The notes: a model not told the origin generated them from the letters alone. DNA of 64,000 bases from Gammaproteobacteria bacterium (GCA_013373375.1 JABXHY010000023.1:62001-126000); one strand, 5' to 3'. Shown: positions 1-9,101, counted from the first letter of the stretch. Translations and numbers: made by a program.

Positions 1-68
1 ACTCGATTGAACGTCAGCGTAAAAACGCCCTCTTTATTTTCTGCAACTATATGAGCTTGTTGATTCAT
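1..68 (-). CDS. Enoyl-CoA hydratase/isomerase family protein, N-terminal fragment
   Basis: Only the first 22 codons lie in the window; the gene runs off the left edge. The translation begins MNQQAHIVAENKEGVF and continues into LTFNR, the usual first beta strand of the crotonase fold (typically LTLNRP). An AGGAT sequence sits just upstream of the ATG. Crotonase proteins hydrate or isomerise acyl-CoA thioesters, often in beta-oxidation, which would fit the nearby ETF genes. The substrate cannot be told from this fragment, and the family call rests on a short stretch. Confidence 0.6.
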   Translation of the reverse strand, partial: MNQQAHIVAENKEGVFTLTFNR

Positions 69-160
69 TTTTTATCCTGTTAATCATTATTTTTCAGCTG
101 TCGAAACAAATCCCAACACGCTGATTTTAAAGTCGCTCTTCTGAGAAACTTATACTCAAA

Positions 161-1564
161 TTAATATTTATTATCAAAGCCAAAATCGCCATCAACCTGA
201 GCCACGCTGTAGGCGAAAACCGTATACACAGCAACATTTTGAGCGAGATGAATTGGATCCACTTTATCAAGTGTGTCATTCGCGGTGTGGTGCAAATCGA
301 AGTAATCGGTGCCATCTTGCCGTAAAGAAAAAGTACTCATCCCTAAAGCTCTCAGTGGCCATAAATCGGGGCCTCCAGTCGCTTTGGCTTTACCTTTTTC
401 CACTCCCAGTGGTTTTAAAATATCAGCTAATTGATCAACAATAGGCTCTTCTTCATTGGTCGATGACCAATCAAATGACCATATGGGCCCCGCACCAAAA
501 TCTGATTCAGCTCCCGTAATGTGCTGCTTTATTTCATCTTTATGAGCTTTCGCGTAAGCACGCGCACCGATTAGTCCAATTTCTTCTGCCGCCCACAACA
601 CAACTCGAATGGTTCTCTTCGGGCGCTTTCCTTCAGCGATCAGTTTTGCTGCAGCCATCGTTATCGCCACTCCAGCGCCATCGTCCACCGCTCCAGTTCC
701 TAAGTCCCAAGAGTCAAGGTGTCCACCAATAACAATCACTTCTTCAGGTTTTTCTGACCCTTTTATTTCGCCAATCACATTATAAGAAGTGTAAGGCTTT
801 CCAGGAGAAGATGTCATCTTGAGTCCGAGTTCGACTGAACCTCGTTTTAACATATTCAATAATAAATCTGCGTCAGGATTCGACATTGCAGCTGCGGGAA
901 TTTTAGGCACATTTTCCAGGTAATTCATGTTCCCAGTGTGCGGAAGTCGGTCTGAGTCAGTCCCGATAGAGCGAATAACTATTGCTTTTGCGCCTTTTTC
1001 TCCCGCTACCGATGCTCCTTTACTGCGAGCCTGTACCGCTTTGCCGTAATCGGAACCGTCGCGAGTCTTTCCCATTTTATAACTAATAAAGACAATTTTA
1101 CCTTTGACGTCGCCTGCTTCCGCTTTGGTCAAATCGTCAAAAGTTTCAAAATGGACTATCGGTGCTCTGATGCCTTCTTCTCCAGTACCAATGCTGTTTC
1201 CGAGAGCAGTGATCATTATGTTTTGCGGAAAAGGTGAAATAATTTCGGCTTGTTCAATACCTCGAGTCCAACGATCAAAGGTAACAGGCTCTTTATAAAC
1301 TTTATCGAACCCAAGTTCTTTAAACTTTTTTTCTGCCCAGATTACACCTCTTTCGTCACCCGGAGTGCCCGCCATTCTCGGGCCAACTTCTGTAGTTAAA
1401 GATTCTAAAATGCTGTAAGCTAAATCACTCTTTAACGCTTTATCTCTTAGTATTTTTGCATACTTAACTTCAGACTCTGACAATGTATCAGCAGCAAAAG
1501 AAACAGTCGTGCCGAGAATAAAAAAAACTGACATAACTTCAGTAGTAAGAAACTTCTTTATCAT
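161..1564 (-). CDS. Secreted M28 family metallopeptidase (carboxypeptidase Q-like)
   Basis: About 467 residues. The start used is the ATG at 1562-1564; a TTG four codons upstream is less likely. An N-terminal signal peptide (MIKKFL, hydrophobic core, FAAD) predicts export. A protease-associated-like insert spans the middle. The zinc site of M28 peptidases is visible: GGHLDSWD, VDDGAG, the catalytic AAEEIGL glutamates, AESDFG and a C-terminal DLHHTANDT histidine. The set matches the plasma glutamate carboxypeptidase/aminopeptidase branch, which releases amino acids from peptides with two zinc ions. It is probably monocistronic. Substrate preference (amino- or dipeptidase) is not decided by the sequence. 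Confidence 0.88.
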   Translation of the reverse strand: MIKKFLTTEVMSVFFILGTTVSFAADTLSESEVKYAKILRDKALKSDLAYSILESLTTEVGPRMAGTPGDERGVIWAEKKFKELGFDKVYKEPVTFDRWTRGIEQAEIISPFPQNIMITALGNSIGTGEEGIRAPIVHFETFDDLTKAEAGDVKGKIVFISYKMGKTRDGSDYGKAVQARSKGASVAGEKGAKAIVIRSIGTDSDRLPHTGNMNYLENVPKIPAAAMSNPDADLLLNMLKRGSVELGLKMTSSPGKPYTSYNVIGEIKGSEKPEEVIVIGGHLDSWDLGTGAVDDGAGVAITMAAAKLIAEGKRPKRTIRVVLWAAEEIGLIGARAYAKAHKDEIKQHITGAESDFGAGPIWSFDWSSTNEEEPIVDQLADILKPLGVEKGKAKATGGPDLWPLRALGMSTFSLRQDGTDYFDLHHTANDTLDKVDPIHLAQNVAVYTVFAYSVAQVDGDFGFDNKY

Positions 1565-1667
1565 GATTTGGCTCAAAAATAGGTTTTCTAAGGTACACAG
1601 AGATTACCAAAAGGAACCTGCTGTTGTAAGATAAAAAAGTAAAACAATGTAACCAAGCTGGACGATC

Positions 1668-1886
1668 ATGAGTCTCGAACAAAGAATAAACGATTTAGAG
1701 TGTCAAATTGCTTTTCAAGACGACACAATTGAAAAACTCAATCAAACTGTAATTGAGCAAAATGAACAAATTCAAATGTTACTGAAGCACTACCACAAGC
1801 TTCACGCACAGGTGATAACCTTACAGGAAGATTCCAGCTCCCAAAACAACGGTCAAATTTTAGATGAAAAGCCTCCCCACTACTAA
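1668..1886 (+). CDS. slyX: SlyX family protein
   Basis: A 72-residue coiled-coil protein with heptad-like spacing from start to about residue 55 (RINDLECQIAFQDDTIEKLN) and the C-terminal PPHY typical of SlyX. In Enterobacteria slyX sits beside slyD; here it stands alone between the M28 peptidase and a short-chain dehydrogenase. The molecular role of SlyX is not established; the family is named from a phage phiX174 lysis-related locus. Length is normal for the family. Confidence 0.9.
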   Translation: MSLEQRINDLECQIAFQDDTIEKLNQTVIEQNEQIQMLLKHYHKLHAQVITLQEDSSSQNNGQILDEKPPHY

Positions 1887-1964
1887 CGCATGCTGAGATC
1901 AATAATCCCGAAAGGTTAATATCTTAACTTTAAAATAATAAAACAAAAAACACTGGAGCAACCA

Positions 1965-2789
1965 ATGAGCATACTAACTAACAAAACCGTTTTTATTACA
2001 GGAGCCAGTCGTGGAATTGGTCGTGAGATCGCTTTAAAATGCGCGGCGGCTGGAGCAAATGTCGTAATAGCAGCAAAATCTGCCGAGCCTCATCCGAAGC
2101 TGTCAGGAACGATTTATTCTGTTGCAGAAGAGGTTGAGTTAGCAGGTGGAAAAGCTCTTCCAATTGCGCTAGATGTGAGAAAAGAAATTGCCGTTAAAAA
2201 AGCACTTGCACAGGCTAACGAAACTTTTGGCAGTCTCGACTGCATAGTTAACAACGCTGGAGCCATTAGTCTTACCAACGTGGAAAACACCAGTCCAAAA
2301 CGTTACGATCTGATGCAGCAAGTCAATCATCGTGCGGTATACACTTTAAGTCATTATGCACTGCCTTATCTTGAGGAGTCATCTCACGCTCATATTCTAT
2401 CTTTGTCACCGCCATTAAATCTCGACACTAAATGGTTAAAAGACTATTCGCCTTATACACTTTCAAAATATGGTATGACGCTACTCTCTCTTGGCATGGC
2501 CGAAGAATTTAAAGCAAAGCGTATCGGCGTAAATTGTCTTTGGCCGAAAACAATGATTGCTACAGCAGCCATTGAGTTCGCAGTGGGAAGTAAAGACATG
2601 TTTAAAAATTGCAGAACACCGGAAATTATGGCCGATGCTGCATTAGCTATTCTTCTATCAGATCCTAAGGAAGTTACAGGGAATACATTTATCGACGAAA
2701 ATTTGCTCGACAAAACAGGCGTAACAGACTTTAGCTACTACGCAGTTGATCAGAACTCGACACTTTACCCTGATTTATTTATAGATTGA
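1965..2789 (+). CDS. Short-chain dehydrogenase/reductase, HSDL2-like
   Basis: 274 residues with the classical SDR signature: TGASRGIG dinucleotide-binding loop near residue 12, NNAG near residue 95, and the catalytic pair in YTLSKYG. An insert after AAKSAEPHPKLSGTI between the second strand and helix is characteristic of the hydroxysteroid dehydrogenase-like protein 2 group, as is the CLWPKT stretch after the active site. NAD(P) is the expected cofactor; the natural substrate is unknown, although HSDL2 proteins are tied to fatty-acid metabolism. The gene ends just before a terminator it shares with etfA on the other strand. Confidence 0.85.
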   Translation: MSILTNKTVFITGASRGIGREIALKCAAAGANVVIAAKSAEPHPKLSGTIYSVAEEVELAGGKALPIALDVRKEIAVKKALAQANETFGSLDCIVNNAGAISLTNVENTSPKRYDLMQQVNHRAVYTLSHYALPYLEESSHAHILSLSPPLNLDTKWLKDYSPYTLSKYGMTLLSLGMAEEFKAKRIGVNCLWPKTMIATAAIEFAVGSKDMFKNCRTPEIMADAALAILLSDPKEVTGNTFIDENLLDKTGVTDFSYYAVDQNSTLYPDLFID

Positions 2790-2832
2790 TTGATAAAGAA
2801 TTTATCTGTGACTTTTTTAATAGCCATTAAGT

Positions 2833-2864
2833 AAAAAAGGCGTGCATTGCACGCCTTTTTTATT
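2833..2864. terminator. Bidirectional Rho-independent terminator
   Basis: Stem GGCGTGC / GCACGCC with an ATT loop, preceded by an A-run and followed by a T-run, so it can work on both strands. It separates the convergent SDR gene and etfA. Confidence 0.9.
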
Positions 2865-2878
2865 TACTAGATCAAGTT

Positions 2879-3808
2879 TTAAAGTGCATCTTTCAACTCA
2901 GGTAACACTTTGAAAAGATCCGCAACCAAGCCGTAATCTGCCACCTGAAAAATCGGCGCTTCTTCGTCTTTGTTAATCGCAACAATTACTTTACTGTCTT
3001 TCATACCCGCTAAATGTTGAATCGCGCCTGAAATACCAACCGCAATGTACAGCTCTGGAGCAACAATTTTACCGGTTTGACCAACTTGATAGTCATTCGG
3101 AACAAAGCCAGCGTCAACCGCCGCTCGTGAAGCACCCACTGCGGCACCGAGTTTATCTGCAATGTCTTCCAACATGTGGAAGTTATCGCCACTTTGCATT
3201 CCACGTCCACCAGAAACAATAACCTTTGCGGCTGTTAATTCAGGACGCTCAGACTTGGTTAGCTCTTGACCAACGAAACTTGCATTGGCGAATGCTTGAC
3301 CCGCTTCTACAGTGGCAACTTCAGCATTGCCTCCTTCGGATGCTGCAGCGTCGAAAGCTGTCGCTCGGACAGTTAACAGTTTTACAGAGTCGTTAGATTG
3401 AACGGTCGCGATAGCATTGCCCGCGTATACTGGACGCTTAAAAGTATCTGCCGATTCTACCGAAATAATATCGGAGATCATTTGCACATCTAACTTGGCT
3501 GAGATGCGCGGCATGAAGTTCTTTCCAAACGTGGTCGCTGGCGCAAGAATATGCTGATAACCTTCAGCATTCGCAACGACTAAGTCCGCTAGTGATTCTG
3601 CAAGTAAATGTTCGAAATGGTCGCCCTTTGCTACTAATACTTTTGCAACACCTGCTACATTTTTCGCAGATTCGGCCACTGCGTCAGCCTGACTTCCAGC
3701 GATTAACAAGTGGACATCGTTTCCTATTGCGCTGGCAGCGGCAACAGTATTCAATGTAGAAGCTTGAAGCTCCTGATTGTTATGTTCTGCAATTACTAAA
3801 GTTGCCAT
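2879..3808 (-). CDS. etfA: Electron transfer flavoprotein alpha subunit
   Basis: 309 residues, the normal length of bacterial EtfA/FixB. The N-terminal domain is ETF-like, and the C-terminal FAD-binding domain shows [13 protein letters not shown], the [12 protein letters not shown] loop, VGQTGK and [12 protein letters not shown], all strongly conserved. With EtfB it accepts electrons from acyl-CoA dehydrogenases and passes them to ETF-ubiquinone oxidoreductase. The start overlaps the etfB stop by one base (TAATG), implying translational coupling. Confidence 0.97.
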   Translation of the reverse strand: MATLVIAEHNNQELQASTLNTVAAASAIGNDVHLLIAGSQADAVAESAKNVAGVAKVLVAKGDHFEHLLAESLADLVVANAEGYQHILAPATTFGKNFMPRISAKLDVQMISDIISVESADTFKRPVYAGNAIATVQSNDSVKLLTVRATAFDAAASEGGNAEVATVEAGQAFANASFVGQELTKSERPELTAAKVIVSGGRGMQSGDNFHMLEDIADKLGAAVGASRAAVDAGFVPNDYQVGQTGKIVAPELYIAVGISGAIQHLAGMKDSKVIVAINKDEEAPIFQVADYGLVADLFKVLPELKDAL

Positions 3809-4557
3809 TAGATCACCTTCGCTTCGTTTTTCAATTTATCTACTAACTCTGCCACTGTCTCGACTTTAATACCGGCTTCACGAACTGGTGGAGGCTCTAC
3901 CTTCAAGGTTGCTACTCTTGGTGCAATATCAACACCTAAATCAGCTGGAGTCGTTTCGTCTAAGGGCTTCTTTTTTGCTTTCATAATGTTGGGCAATGAT
4001 GCAAAGCGTGGCTCATTTAATCGCAAGTCAGTGGTAACGATAGCTGGAAGTTTCAACTCTAACGTTTCCAAGCCTCCATCGATTTCACGAGTGACTTTAA
4101 CCGCCTCTCCTTCCGCAACAACCTCTGATGCAAAAGTGCCTTGCGGCCAATCAAGCAATGCGCCTAACATTTGTCCAGTTTGATTATTGTCACCATCGAT
4201 TGTCTGCTTACCAAGAATCACCATTTTTGGCTCTTCTTTCGCAACGACTTCTTTTAAGATCTTGGCAACAGCTAACGGCTGAACTTCTTCATCTGTTTTT
4301 ACTAAAATCGCACGGTCAGCGCCTAAAGCAAGCGCCGTTCGAAGCGTTTCTTGGCTTTGCTGGGGACCAATCGATACAACTACTATTTCAGAAGCAACAC
4401 CTTTTTCTTTTAAGCGAACAGCCTCTTCAACAGCAATTTCACAAAAGGGATTCATCGACATTTTTACATTGGCGGTTTCAACGCCTGAATTGTCGGCTTT
4501 GACACGAACTTTGACGTTATAGTCAATCACTCGTTTGACGGCTACCAGAATTTTCAT
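3808..4557 (-). CDS. etfB: Electron transfer flavoprotein beta subunit
   Basis: The start chosen is the ATG at 4555-4557, giving [16 protein letters not shown] and 249 residues, the standard EtfB length; a longer frame upstream has no family match. AGGAC precedes this ATG. Conserved features are [25 protein letters not shown], and [16 protein letters not shown], the AMP/FAD-binding ETF beta signature. It forms a heterodimer with EtfA. The two genes are transcribed divergently from the ETF dehydrogenase, so the whole electron route lies at one locus. Confidence 0.97.
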   Translation of the reverse strand: MKILVAVKRVIDYNVKVRVKADNSGVETANVKMSMNPFCEIAVEEAVRLKEKGVASEIVVVSIGPQQSQETLRTALALGADRAILVKTDEEVQPLAVAKILKEVVAKEEPKMVILGKQTIDGDNNQTGQMLGALLDWPQGTFASEVVAEGEAVKVTREIDGGLETLELKLPAIVTTDLRLNEPRFASLPNIMKAKKKPLDETTPADLGVDIAPRVATLKVEPPPVREAGIKVETVAELVDKLKNEAKVI

Positions 4558-4652
4558 GGATTGTCCTGTACTGAGTTGTATATAATAGCGAAATGCACCA
4601 ATATTGCAGTGCAATGTACTGATAAAAATAAAAGGCCGATTTTGACGGGATA

Positions 4653-4664
4653 ATCTTTAAAGAT
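4653..4664. promoter_or_regulatory. 12-bp palindrome in the etfB/etfD intergenic region
   Basis: ATCTTTAAAGAT is a perfect palindrome in the 175-bp gap between divergent etfB and the ETF dehydrogenase gene. Its position suits an operator shared by both directions. No regulator can be named from it, and a short AT-rich palindrome can occur by chance. Confidence 0.3.
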
Positions 4665-4732
4665 CAACCGTTTTGCCGCCAAAACATAACCAACTGTTAC
4701 ACAAACGTAATTCCCCGGGGAGGAGATTTTTA

Positions 4733-6391
4733 ATGTCTGAACGCGAATCGATGGAGATTGATGTCGTCATAGTTGGAGCTGGTCCTGCAGGATTATCAGC
4801 TGCGATTAAATTAGCTCAACTTAACGAGACTCGCGATGAGCCTCTGTCGATAGTGGTCGTCGAAAAAGGCTCTGAAGTAGGCGCACATATATTATCCGGT
4901 GCGGTACTCGAGCCTTCTGCATTAAACGAGTTAATTCCTGACTGGAAAGAAAAAGGCGCTCCGCTTTTAACAGAAGTGTCCGCTGATGATATCTATTTGA
5001 TGAAGAACAGCGAAAAAGCACAAAAAATCCCAGGATTCTTCGCACCAAAAACCATGCATAACACTGGCAATTATGTCATTTCTCTTGGCAATCTTTGTCG
5101 ATGGCTTGGCGAACAAGCAGAGGCTCTTGGCGTTGAAGTTTTTCCAGGGTTCGCCGCTTCAGAAATTTTATACAACGATGATGGCAGCGTAAAAGGAATC
5201 GCAACAGGTGACATGGGTATCGGTGCTGATGGCGAGAAAAAAGACGGCTATATGCAAGGAATGGAGCTTCATGCGAAATACACTTTATTCGCTGAGGGTT
5301 GCCGCGGCCATCTTGGTAAACAATTAATCGAGAAATTCAATCTAGCCGAAGGCAAAGATCCTCAGCATTACGGTATTGGTATCAAAGAACTTTGGACCGT
5401 ACCTGCAGAGCAACACAAACCCGGTCTTGTCGTTCATAGTGCTGGATGGCCACTAGACGAGACATCGAGTACTGGTGGTGGATTTTTATACCATTTAGAA
5501 GACAACCAAGTCGTAGTGGGATTAATTACCGACCTATCCTACTCTAACCCTCATGTGAGCCCTTTTGATGAATTTCAACGCTATAAGCATCATCCTGTTA
5601 TTGCTCAATATTTAACAGGTGGTGAACGTATCTCTTACGGAGCAAGAGCATTGGTCAAAGGTGGTTTGCAGTCACAACCTAAAATGCATTTTCCAGGTGG
5701 ACTTTTAATTGGAGACGATGCCGGAACTCTGAACTTTGCAAAAATAAAAGGTTCACACACTGCAATGAAATCAGGCATGGTGGCAGCCGAAGTTGTCGCT
5801 GAAGCTATTACTGAAGGTAAACAACATACCGATCTGACTAAATTTTATGATGCTTACAAAGCATCCTGGGCTTATAAAGAACTGCACAAACAACGAAATT
5901 TTGGACCCGCACAACACAAGTGGGGCAATTTCTTCGGTGCTGCCTATGCTTTCATCGACATTAATATCTTTAATGGAATGCTTCCATGGACACTGCGCGA
6001 CCCAAAACCTGATCACCAACAATTGAAACCCGCGGCTGAAAGCAAAAAACCACAGTATCTGAAACCCGATGGTAAGTTGTCGTTCGATAAGCTTTCTTCA
6101 GTGTTTATATCAAATACCAACCACGAAGAAGACCAGCCATGCCACTTACAATTGAAAGATGACAGTATTCCCATTGATCATAATTTAGCCTTGTACGATG
6201 AGCCTGCGCAACGATACTGCCCTGCCGGCGTTTATGAGATTGTGAGAAACGATGACGGTAGCGATCCACGCTTACAAATTAATGCTCAGAATTGCGTTCA
6301 CTGTAAAACCTGTGACATTAAAGATCCAAAGCAAAACATTAACTGGGTATGCCCTGAGGGAACTGGCGGGCCAAATTATCCGAATATGTAA
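4733..6391 (+). CDS. etfD: Electron transfer flavoprotein-ubiquinone oxidoreductase
   Basis: 552 residues from the ATG at 4733, chosen because AGGAG lies eight bases upstream and because homologues begin near here; a longer frame from a TTG at 4673 is unlikely. The FAD motif VVIVGAGPAGLSAA is near residue 14. The C-terminal 4Fe-4S domain shows CPAGVYEI, NCVHCKTCDIKDPKQNI and CPEGTGGPNYP. The enzyme sits on the inner face of the membrane and moves electrons from reduced ETF into the quinone pool. Same divergent arrangement as in Pseudomonas. Confidence 0.97.
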   Translation: MSERESMEIDVVIVGAGPAGLSAAIKLAQLNETRDEPLSIVVVEKGSEVGAHILSGAVLEPSALNELIPDWKEKGAPLLTEVSADDIYLMKNSEKAQKIPGFFAPKTMHNTGNYVISLGNLCRWLGEQAEALGVEVFPGFAASEILYNDDGSVKGIATGDMGIGADGEKKDGYMQGMELHAKYTLFAEGCRGHLGKQLIEKFNLAEGKDPQHYGIGIKELWTVPAEQHKPGLVVHSAGWPLDETSSTGGGFLYHLEDNQVVVGLITDLSYSNPHVSPFDEFQRYKHHPVIAQYLTGGERISYGARALVKGGLQSQPKMHFPGGLLIGDDAGTLNFAKIKGSHTAMKSGMVAAEVVAEAITEGKQHTDLTKFYDAYKASWAYKELHKQRNFGPAQHKWGNFFGAAYAFIDINIFNGMLPWTLRDPKPDHQQLKPAAESKKPQYLKPDGKLSFDKLSSVFISNTNHEEDQPCHLQLKDDSIPIDHNLALYDEPAQRYCPAGVYEIVRNDDGSDPRLQINAQNCVHCKTCDIKDPKQNINWVCPEGTGGPNYPNM

Positions 6392-6415
6392 ACGTCTATC
6401 AGTTAGTCTATAAAT

Positions 6416-6438
6416 AAGGCGCCTCTCGGCGCCTTTTT
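6416..6438 (+). terminator. Terminator after ETF-ubiquinone oxidoreductase
   Basis: Stem AAGGCGCC / GGCGCCTT with a TCTC loop followed by TTTTT. It closes the etfD unit 25 bases after the stop codon. Confidence 0.9.
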
Positions 6439-6570
6439 CAATCCTTAAAAGATTTTTCTGTTTCTAGATCAGGAAAAACAAAGAGCTCACTTCAGCACAT
6501 TCTGTGACTTTAGTCGCACTAAATATCACATATTCGAGATATCTTCTATAGCGTAGCTAAAGGGGGCATT

Positions 6571-6741
6571 ATGAATAAAAAACAAAAATCCAAAGCTTCT
6601 AAAGAAACAACTCAGGACACTTCAGAAATCACAAAAGAAGACCTAAAAGAAATAAAGCAAATGATTTCAAACGAAAAGGAGTTTTATCAGCAAATTGGTC
6701 TTAGTACGATAACGGAAATGGATACAAAGGAACCGACTTAA
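6571..6741 (+). CDS. Small hypothetical protein, 56 residues
   Basis: An ATG frame with a strong AGGGGG ribosome-binding site seven bases upstream. The product is Lys/Glu/Thr rich: MNKKQKSKASKETT, then a likely helix around DLKEIKQMISNEKEFYQQIG. It has no signal peptide or membrane segment. It is flanked by a terminator on each side (6416-6438 and 6792-6820), so it appears to be its own transcription unit. I do not recognise a family. The good ribosome site, stop-to-terminator spacing and clean bracketing argue that it is real, but its function is unknown. Confidence 0.6.
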   Translation: MNKKQKSKASKETTQDTSEITKEDLKEIKQMISNEKEFYQQIGLSTITEMDTKEPT

Positions 6742-6791
6742 AACTCATTAAATAGATCATTAATTTTTAGAGAAAAACATTGAAAACAAAC

Positions 6792-6820
6792 AAAAAAGGC
6801 GACCCGTTGGTCGCCTTTTT
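6792..6820. terminator. Bidirectional terminator
   Basis: Stem GGCGACC / GGTCGCC, loop CGTT, with an A-run before and T-run after. It serves the small gene on the plus strand and the DUF3466 gene on the minus strand. Confidence 0.9.
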
Positions 6821-6836
6821 CATTGAATTTTCTCTT

Positions 6837-8294
6837 TTAAGCTTTTCTTCTGCGTAGAATTAAACCAAAAACGCTTAAAAATAATAGAGCTAAAGGATTA
6901 AAAAAACCTCCTGAGTTCGAGACGACCTGAGTTTCACAACTTCTATCTGCCTCAGTGGCACGAGGTATTAATAAAAATCCTCGGACCTCGCCTGAAAACT
7001 GGCCATCTTCCTGCTCAACTAACGTAGTCCCGGTACCAATAATCCAACCATTGTCATTGATTTCACGGGCTTCGCTCAAGGTCCAGCCTGCATCACAATC
7101 GATAAGGTCATTTAAGTCAACCATACCTTCTGTGCCATCGATGTCATAAGCAAATGCCGAATAATTTATGGGGGATCTTGAAATTTGAGAGACGCCAACC
7201 ACTATATTGTCATTATTGACAGAGTAGGCTTCTGAATAAGGAAACTGTTCATTCAAATACCCAATTTCCTCACTCACTTGTAAAATCGGGTCATAATAAA
7301 ATGCAGTTAGTAAGTTTAAATTAGATTCTTTTGTCGACGAGCCTACAGCATAGGAACCAGAGTTATTTATTTTCCATAAAAAGGAATTAGTTCCACCACT
7401 AAGCCCAGTGACCTCCGTAATTTCAGAGCTACCCACGGAACCGATAATCGCTCTGGCAATTCTTTCTTCGTCTTCTACTTTGTGACTCCAGCCAACAAAC
7501 TGATTGGCTTGATTAATGCCTCTGATAACAGACTGTGCATTGGCTTCATTTTCAGATTCTTCGAGAACACCTATAAACACTGGAGATGATGTGTTTACAT
7601 CAAAAATCATGCCTCTATTGGTAATTGTTTCAAGGTTATCGCAATCACCTTTTTCAGTGACAACACCGCCATAACCAACAAAATAGTCATTATTGGAATC
7701 AAGAAAAGCCGTTCCAAAATATTCCGTCTCACTACCGAGCGGTGTGCCAACTGTATAATTAGTCGGAACCTGAACAAGATTATTATTTAAATCGAAATAA
7801 TACGCTCGACGCAACTCTTGCCTAACTTCATTCGTTTCTTCACAAATACCGTCTTCATTTTCATTAAGGACCGGGTAAAACTCATTGTCAAAACCATAGC
7901 CAGAGATAATACTGTTTTCATTCACCGAAGTTGCGTAAATGCCGAGTTCTCCAGTCCCAAAGCCAAGCTCCCTATCTTCAGGAGTAATGGTGCGCGACAA
8001 ATCAGTAAAGTCGAGAGGTTGAAGCAAATCAAGAGTCGCCTCTTCCCGGATTATAATCCCGTTGACTTCACGTTCGTTGATAACCAAATGTTCGCCGAAG
8101 GAATGACCGACACGGTCTCCATTGTTGTTTAACGCATATCCGAATGAAGATTGGCGAGCACGACTTCCATCTTGCTGTGGCACTCTTTCAAGTGCTCCTA
8201 ACTCGACAATATCGTAAGCAACGGGCAAATCAGCTTGTGCAGTACCGGTTAGCAAGGATGCTACAGCTACGGTTTTAGCGATACAAAGCTTCAT
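6837..8294 (-). CDS. DUF3466 family exported protein with GlyGly-CTERM-like tail
   Basis: About 485 residues from the ATG at 8292-8294, which has AGGAT upstream. It has a signal peptide (MKLCIAKTVAVASLL... AQAD), then repeated HAF-type blocks of the kind INDNGWIIGTG, VNENSIISGYG and INQANQFVGWS, in which a secreted protein repeatedly reports a completed or altered state. The C-terminus reads NSGGFFNP, then a hydrophobic helix, then RRRKA: a Gly-Gly, transmembrane, basic-cluster tripartite signal like GlyGly-CTERM. Known GlyGly-CTERM proteins are cleaved by a rhombosortase and exported by type II secretion. Function of DUF3466 is not known. Confidence 0.82.
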   Translation of the reverse strand: MKLCIAKTVAVASLLTGTAQADLPVAYDIVELGALERVPQQDGSRARQSSFGYALNNNGDRVGHSFGEHLVINEREVNGIIIREEATLDLLQPLDFTDLSRTITPEDRELGFGTGELGIYATSVNENSIISGYGFDNEFYPVLNENEDGICEETNEVRQELRRAYYFDLNNNLVQVPTNYTVGTPLGSETEYFGTAFLDSNNDYFVGYGGVVTEKGDCDNLETITNRGMIFDVNTSSPVFIGVLEESENEANAQSVIRGINQANQFVGWSHKVEDEERIARAIIGSVGSSEITEVTGLSGGTNSFLWKINNSGSYAVGSSTKESNLNLLTAFYYDPILQVSEEIGYLNEQFPYSEAYSVNNDNIVVGVSQISRSPINYSAFAYDIDGTEGMVDLNDLIDCDAGWTLSEAREINDNGWIIGTGTTLVEQEDGQFSGEVRGFLLIPRATEADRSCETQVVSNSGGFFNPLALLFLSVFGLILRRRKA

Positions 8295-8387
8295 TAAATA
8301 TCCTGTAAAATTGGTTAACAAAAAATAAGCGCCCTAGTATATACCAGAACATTTATAGGACAAGTGTTATCAAATTAAAGTTCCAAT

Positions 8388-9035
8388 CTATTGATTAGCA
8401 TCTGGCTGATTTTCAGGAGCAGCGTCAGCAAAGTAACTTAATTGGCAACAATGGTCATTTATTGACCTAATCCGAGGAAATTTTTCAAGATCAACATTAA
8501 AGCGACTGGCATTGTAAACCTGTGGAATCAAAAAAAGATCCGCCATCGTCATTTTATTTGCAAAACAAAACTCAGTACTTTGATTTTGTTCAAGTTGCCG
8601 CTCAATAGCAGTAAATCCTTCTATAATCCAATGCGCATACCAAGTCGTCTTAGATTCATCAGACACGTTCAAGTCACCCGCTAAATACTTTAATATTCTT
8701 AAGTTGTTTAACGGATGAATGTCGCAAGCAATTGTTTGGCAGAACGATCGGATACGAGCTCGTAATGTCAGGTCGACATCGAGCAACGGTGGATCCGAGT
8801 ATTTTTCATCTATATATTCGATGATTGCAGAAGACTGAGAAAGTTTTAAATCGTTGTCGATTAATAAGGGTACTAAACCTTGAGGGTTCAGCTCTCGGTA
8901 TTCTGGTGTGTGCTGTTGCCCACCGTCTTTGACCAAATGAATAGATAGATTTTCATAAGACACTTGCTTGAAGTTTAAAGCAATTCTAACTCGATATGCT
9001 GCAGTTGAACGCCAGTAGCCAAACAGTTTTATCAT
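8388..9035 (-). CDS. maiA: Maleylacetoacetate isomerase (zeta-class GST)
   Basis: 215 residues from the ATG at 9033-9035, chosen because the product then begins MIKLFGYWRSTAAYRVRIAL, the usual N-terminus; AGAGGC lies upstream. The glutathione site QSSAIIEYID is present. The N-terminal catalytic motif reads RSTAAYRVR where many members have SSCSYRVR, so the Cys is replaced by Ala. The enzyme isomerises maleylacetoacetate to fumarylacetoacetate in tyrosine degradation. It follows fahA but a terminator lies between, so its expression may be lower than that of the upstream genes. Confidence 0.92.
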   Translation of the reverse strand: MIKLFGYWRSTAAYRVRIALNFKQVSYENLSIHLVKDGGQQHTPEYRELNPQGLVPLLIDNDLKLSQSSAIIEYIDEKYSDPPLLDVDLTLRARIRSFCQTIACDIHPLNNLRILKYLAGDLNVSDESKTTWYAHWIIEGFTAIERQLEQNQSTEFCFANKMTMADLFLIPQVYNASRFNVDLEKFPRIRSINDHCCQLSYFADAAPENQPDANQ

Positions 9036-9066
9036 GGCAGCCTCTTTTATTATCATTATTTAAGAC

Positions 9067-9093
9067 ATAAAAAAGCCCGCATTAACGCGGGCT
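9067..9093 (-). terminator. Intrinsic terminator between fahA and maiA
   Basis: On the minus strand, stem AGCCCGC / GCGGGCT followed by TTTTTT, nine bases after the fahA stop. Because maiA follows on the same strand, this is probably a leaky or attenuating terminator within the pathway cluster. Confidence 0.8.
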
Positions 9094-9101
9094 CAATAAG
9101 A

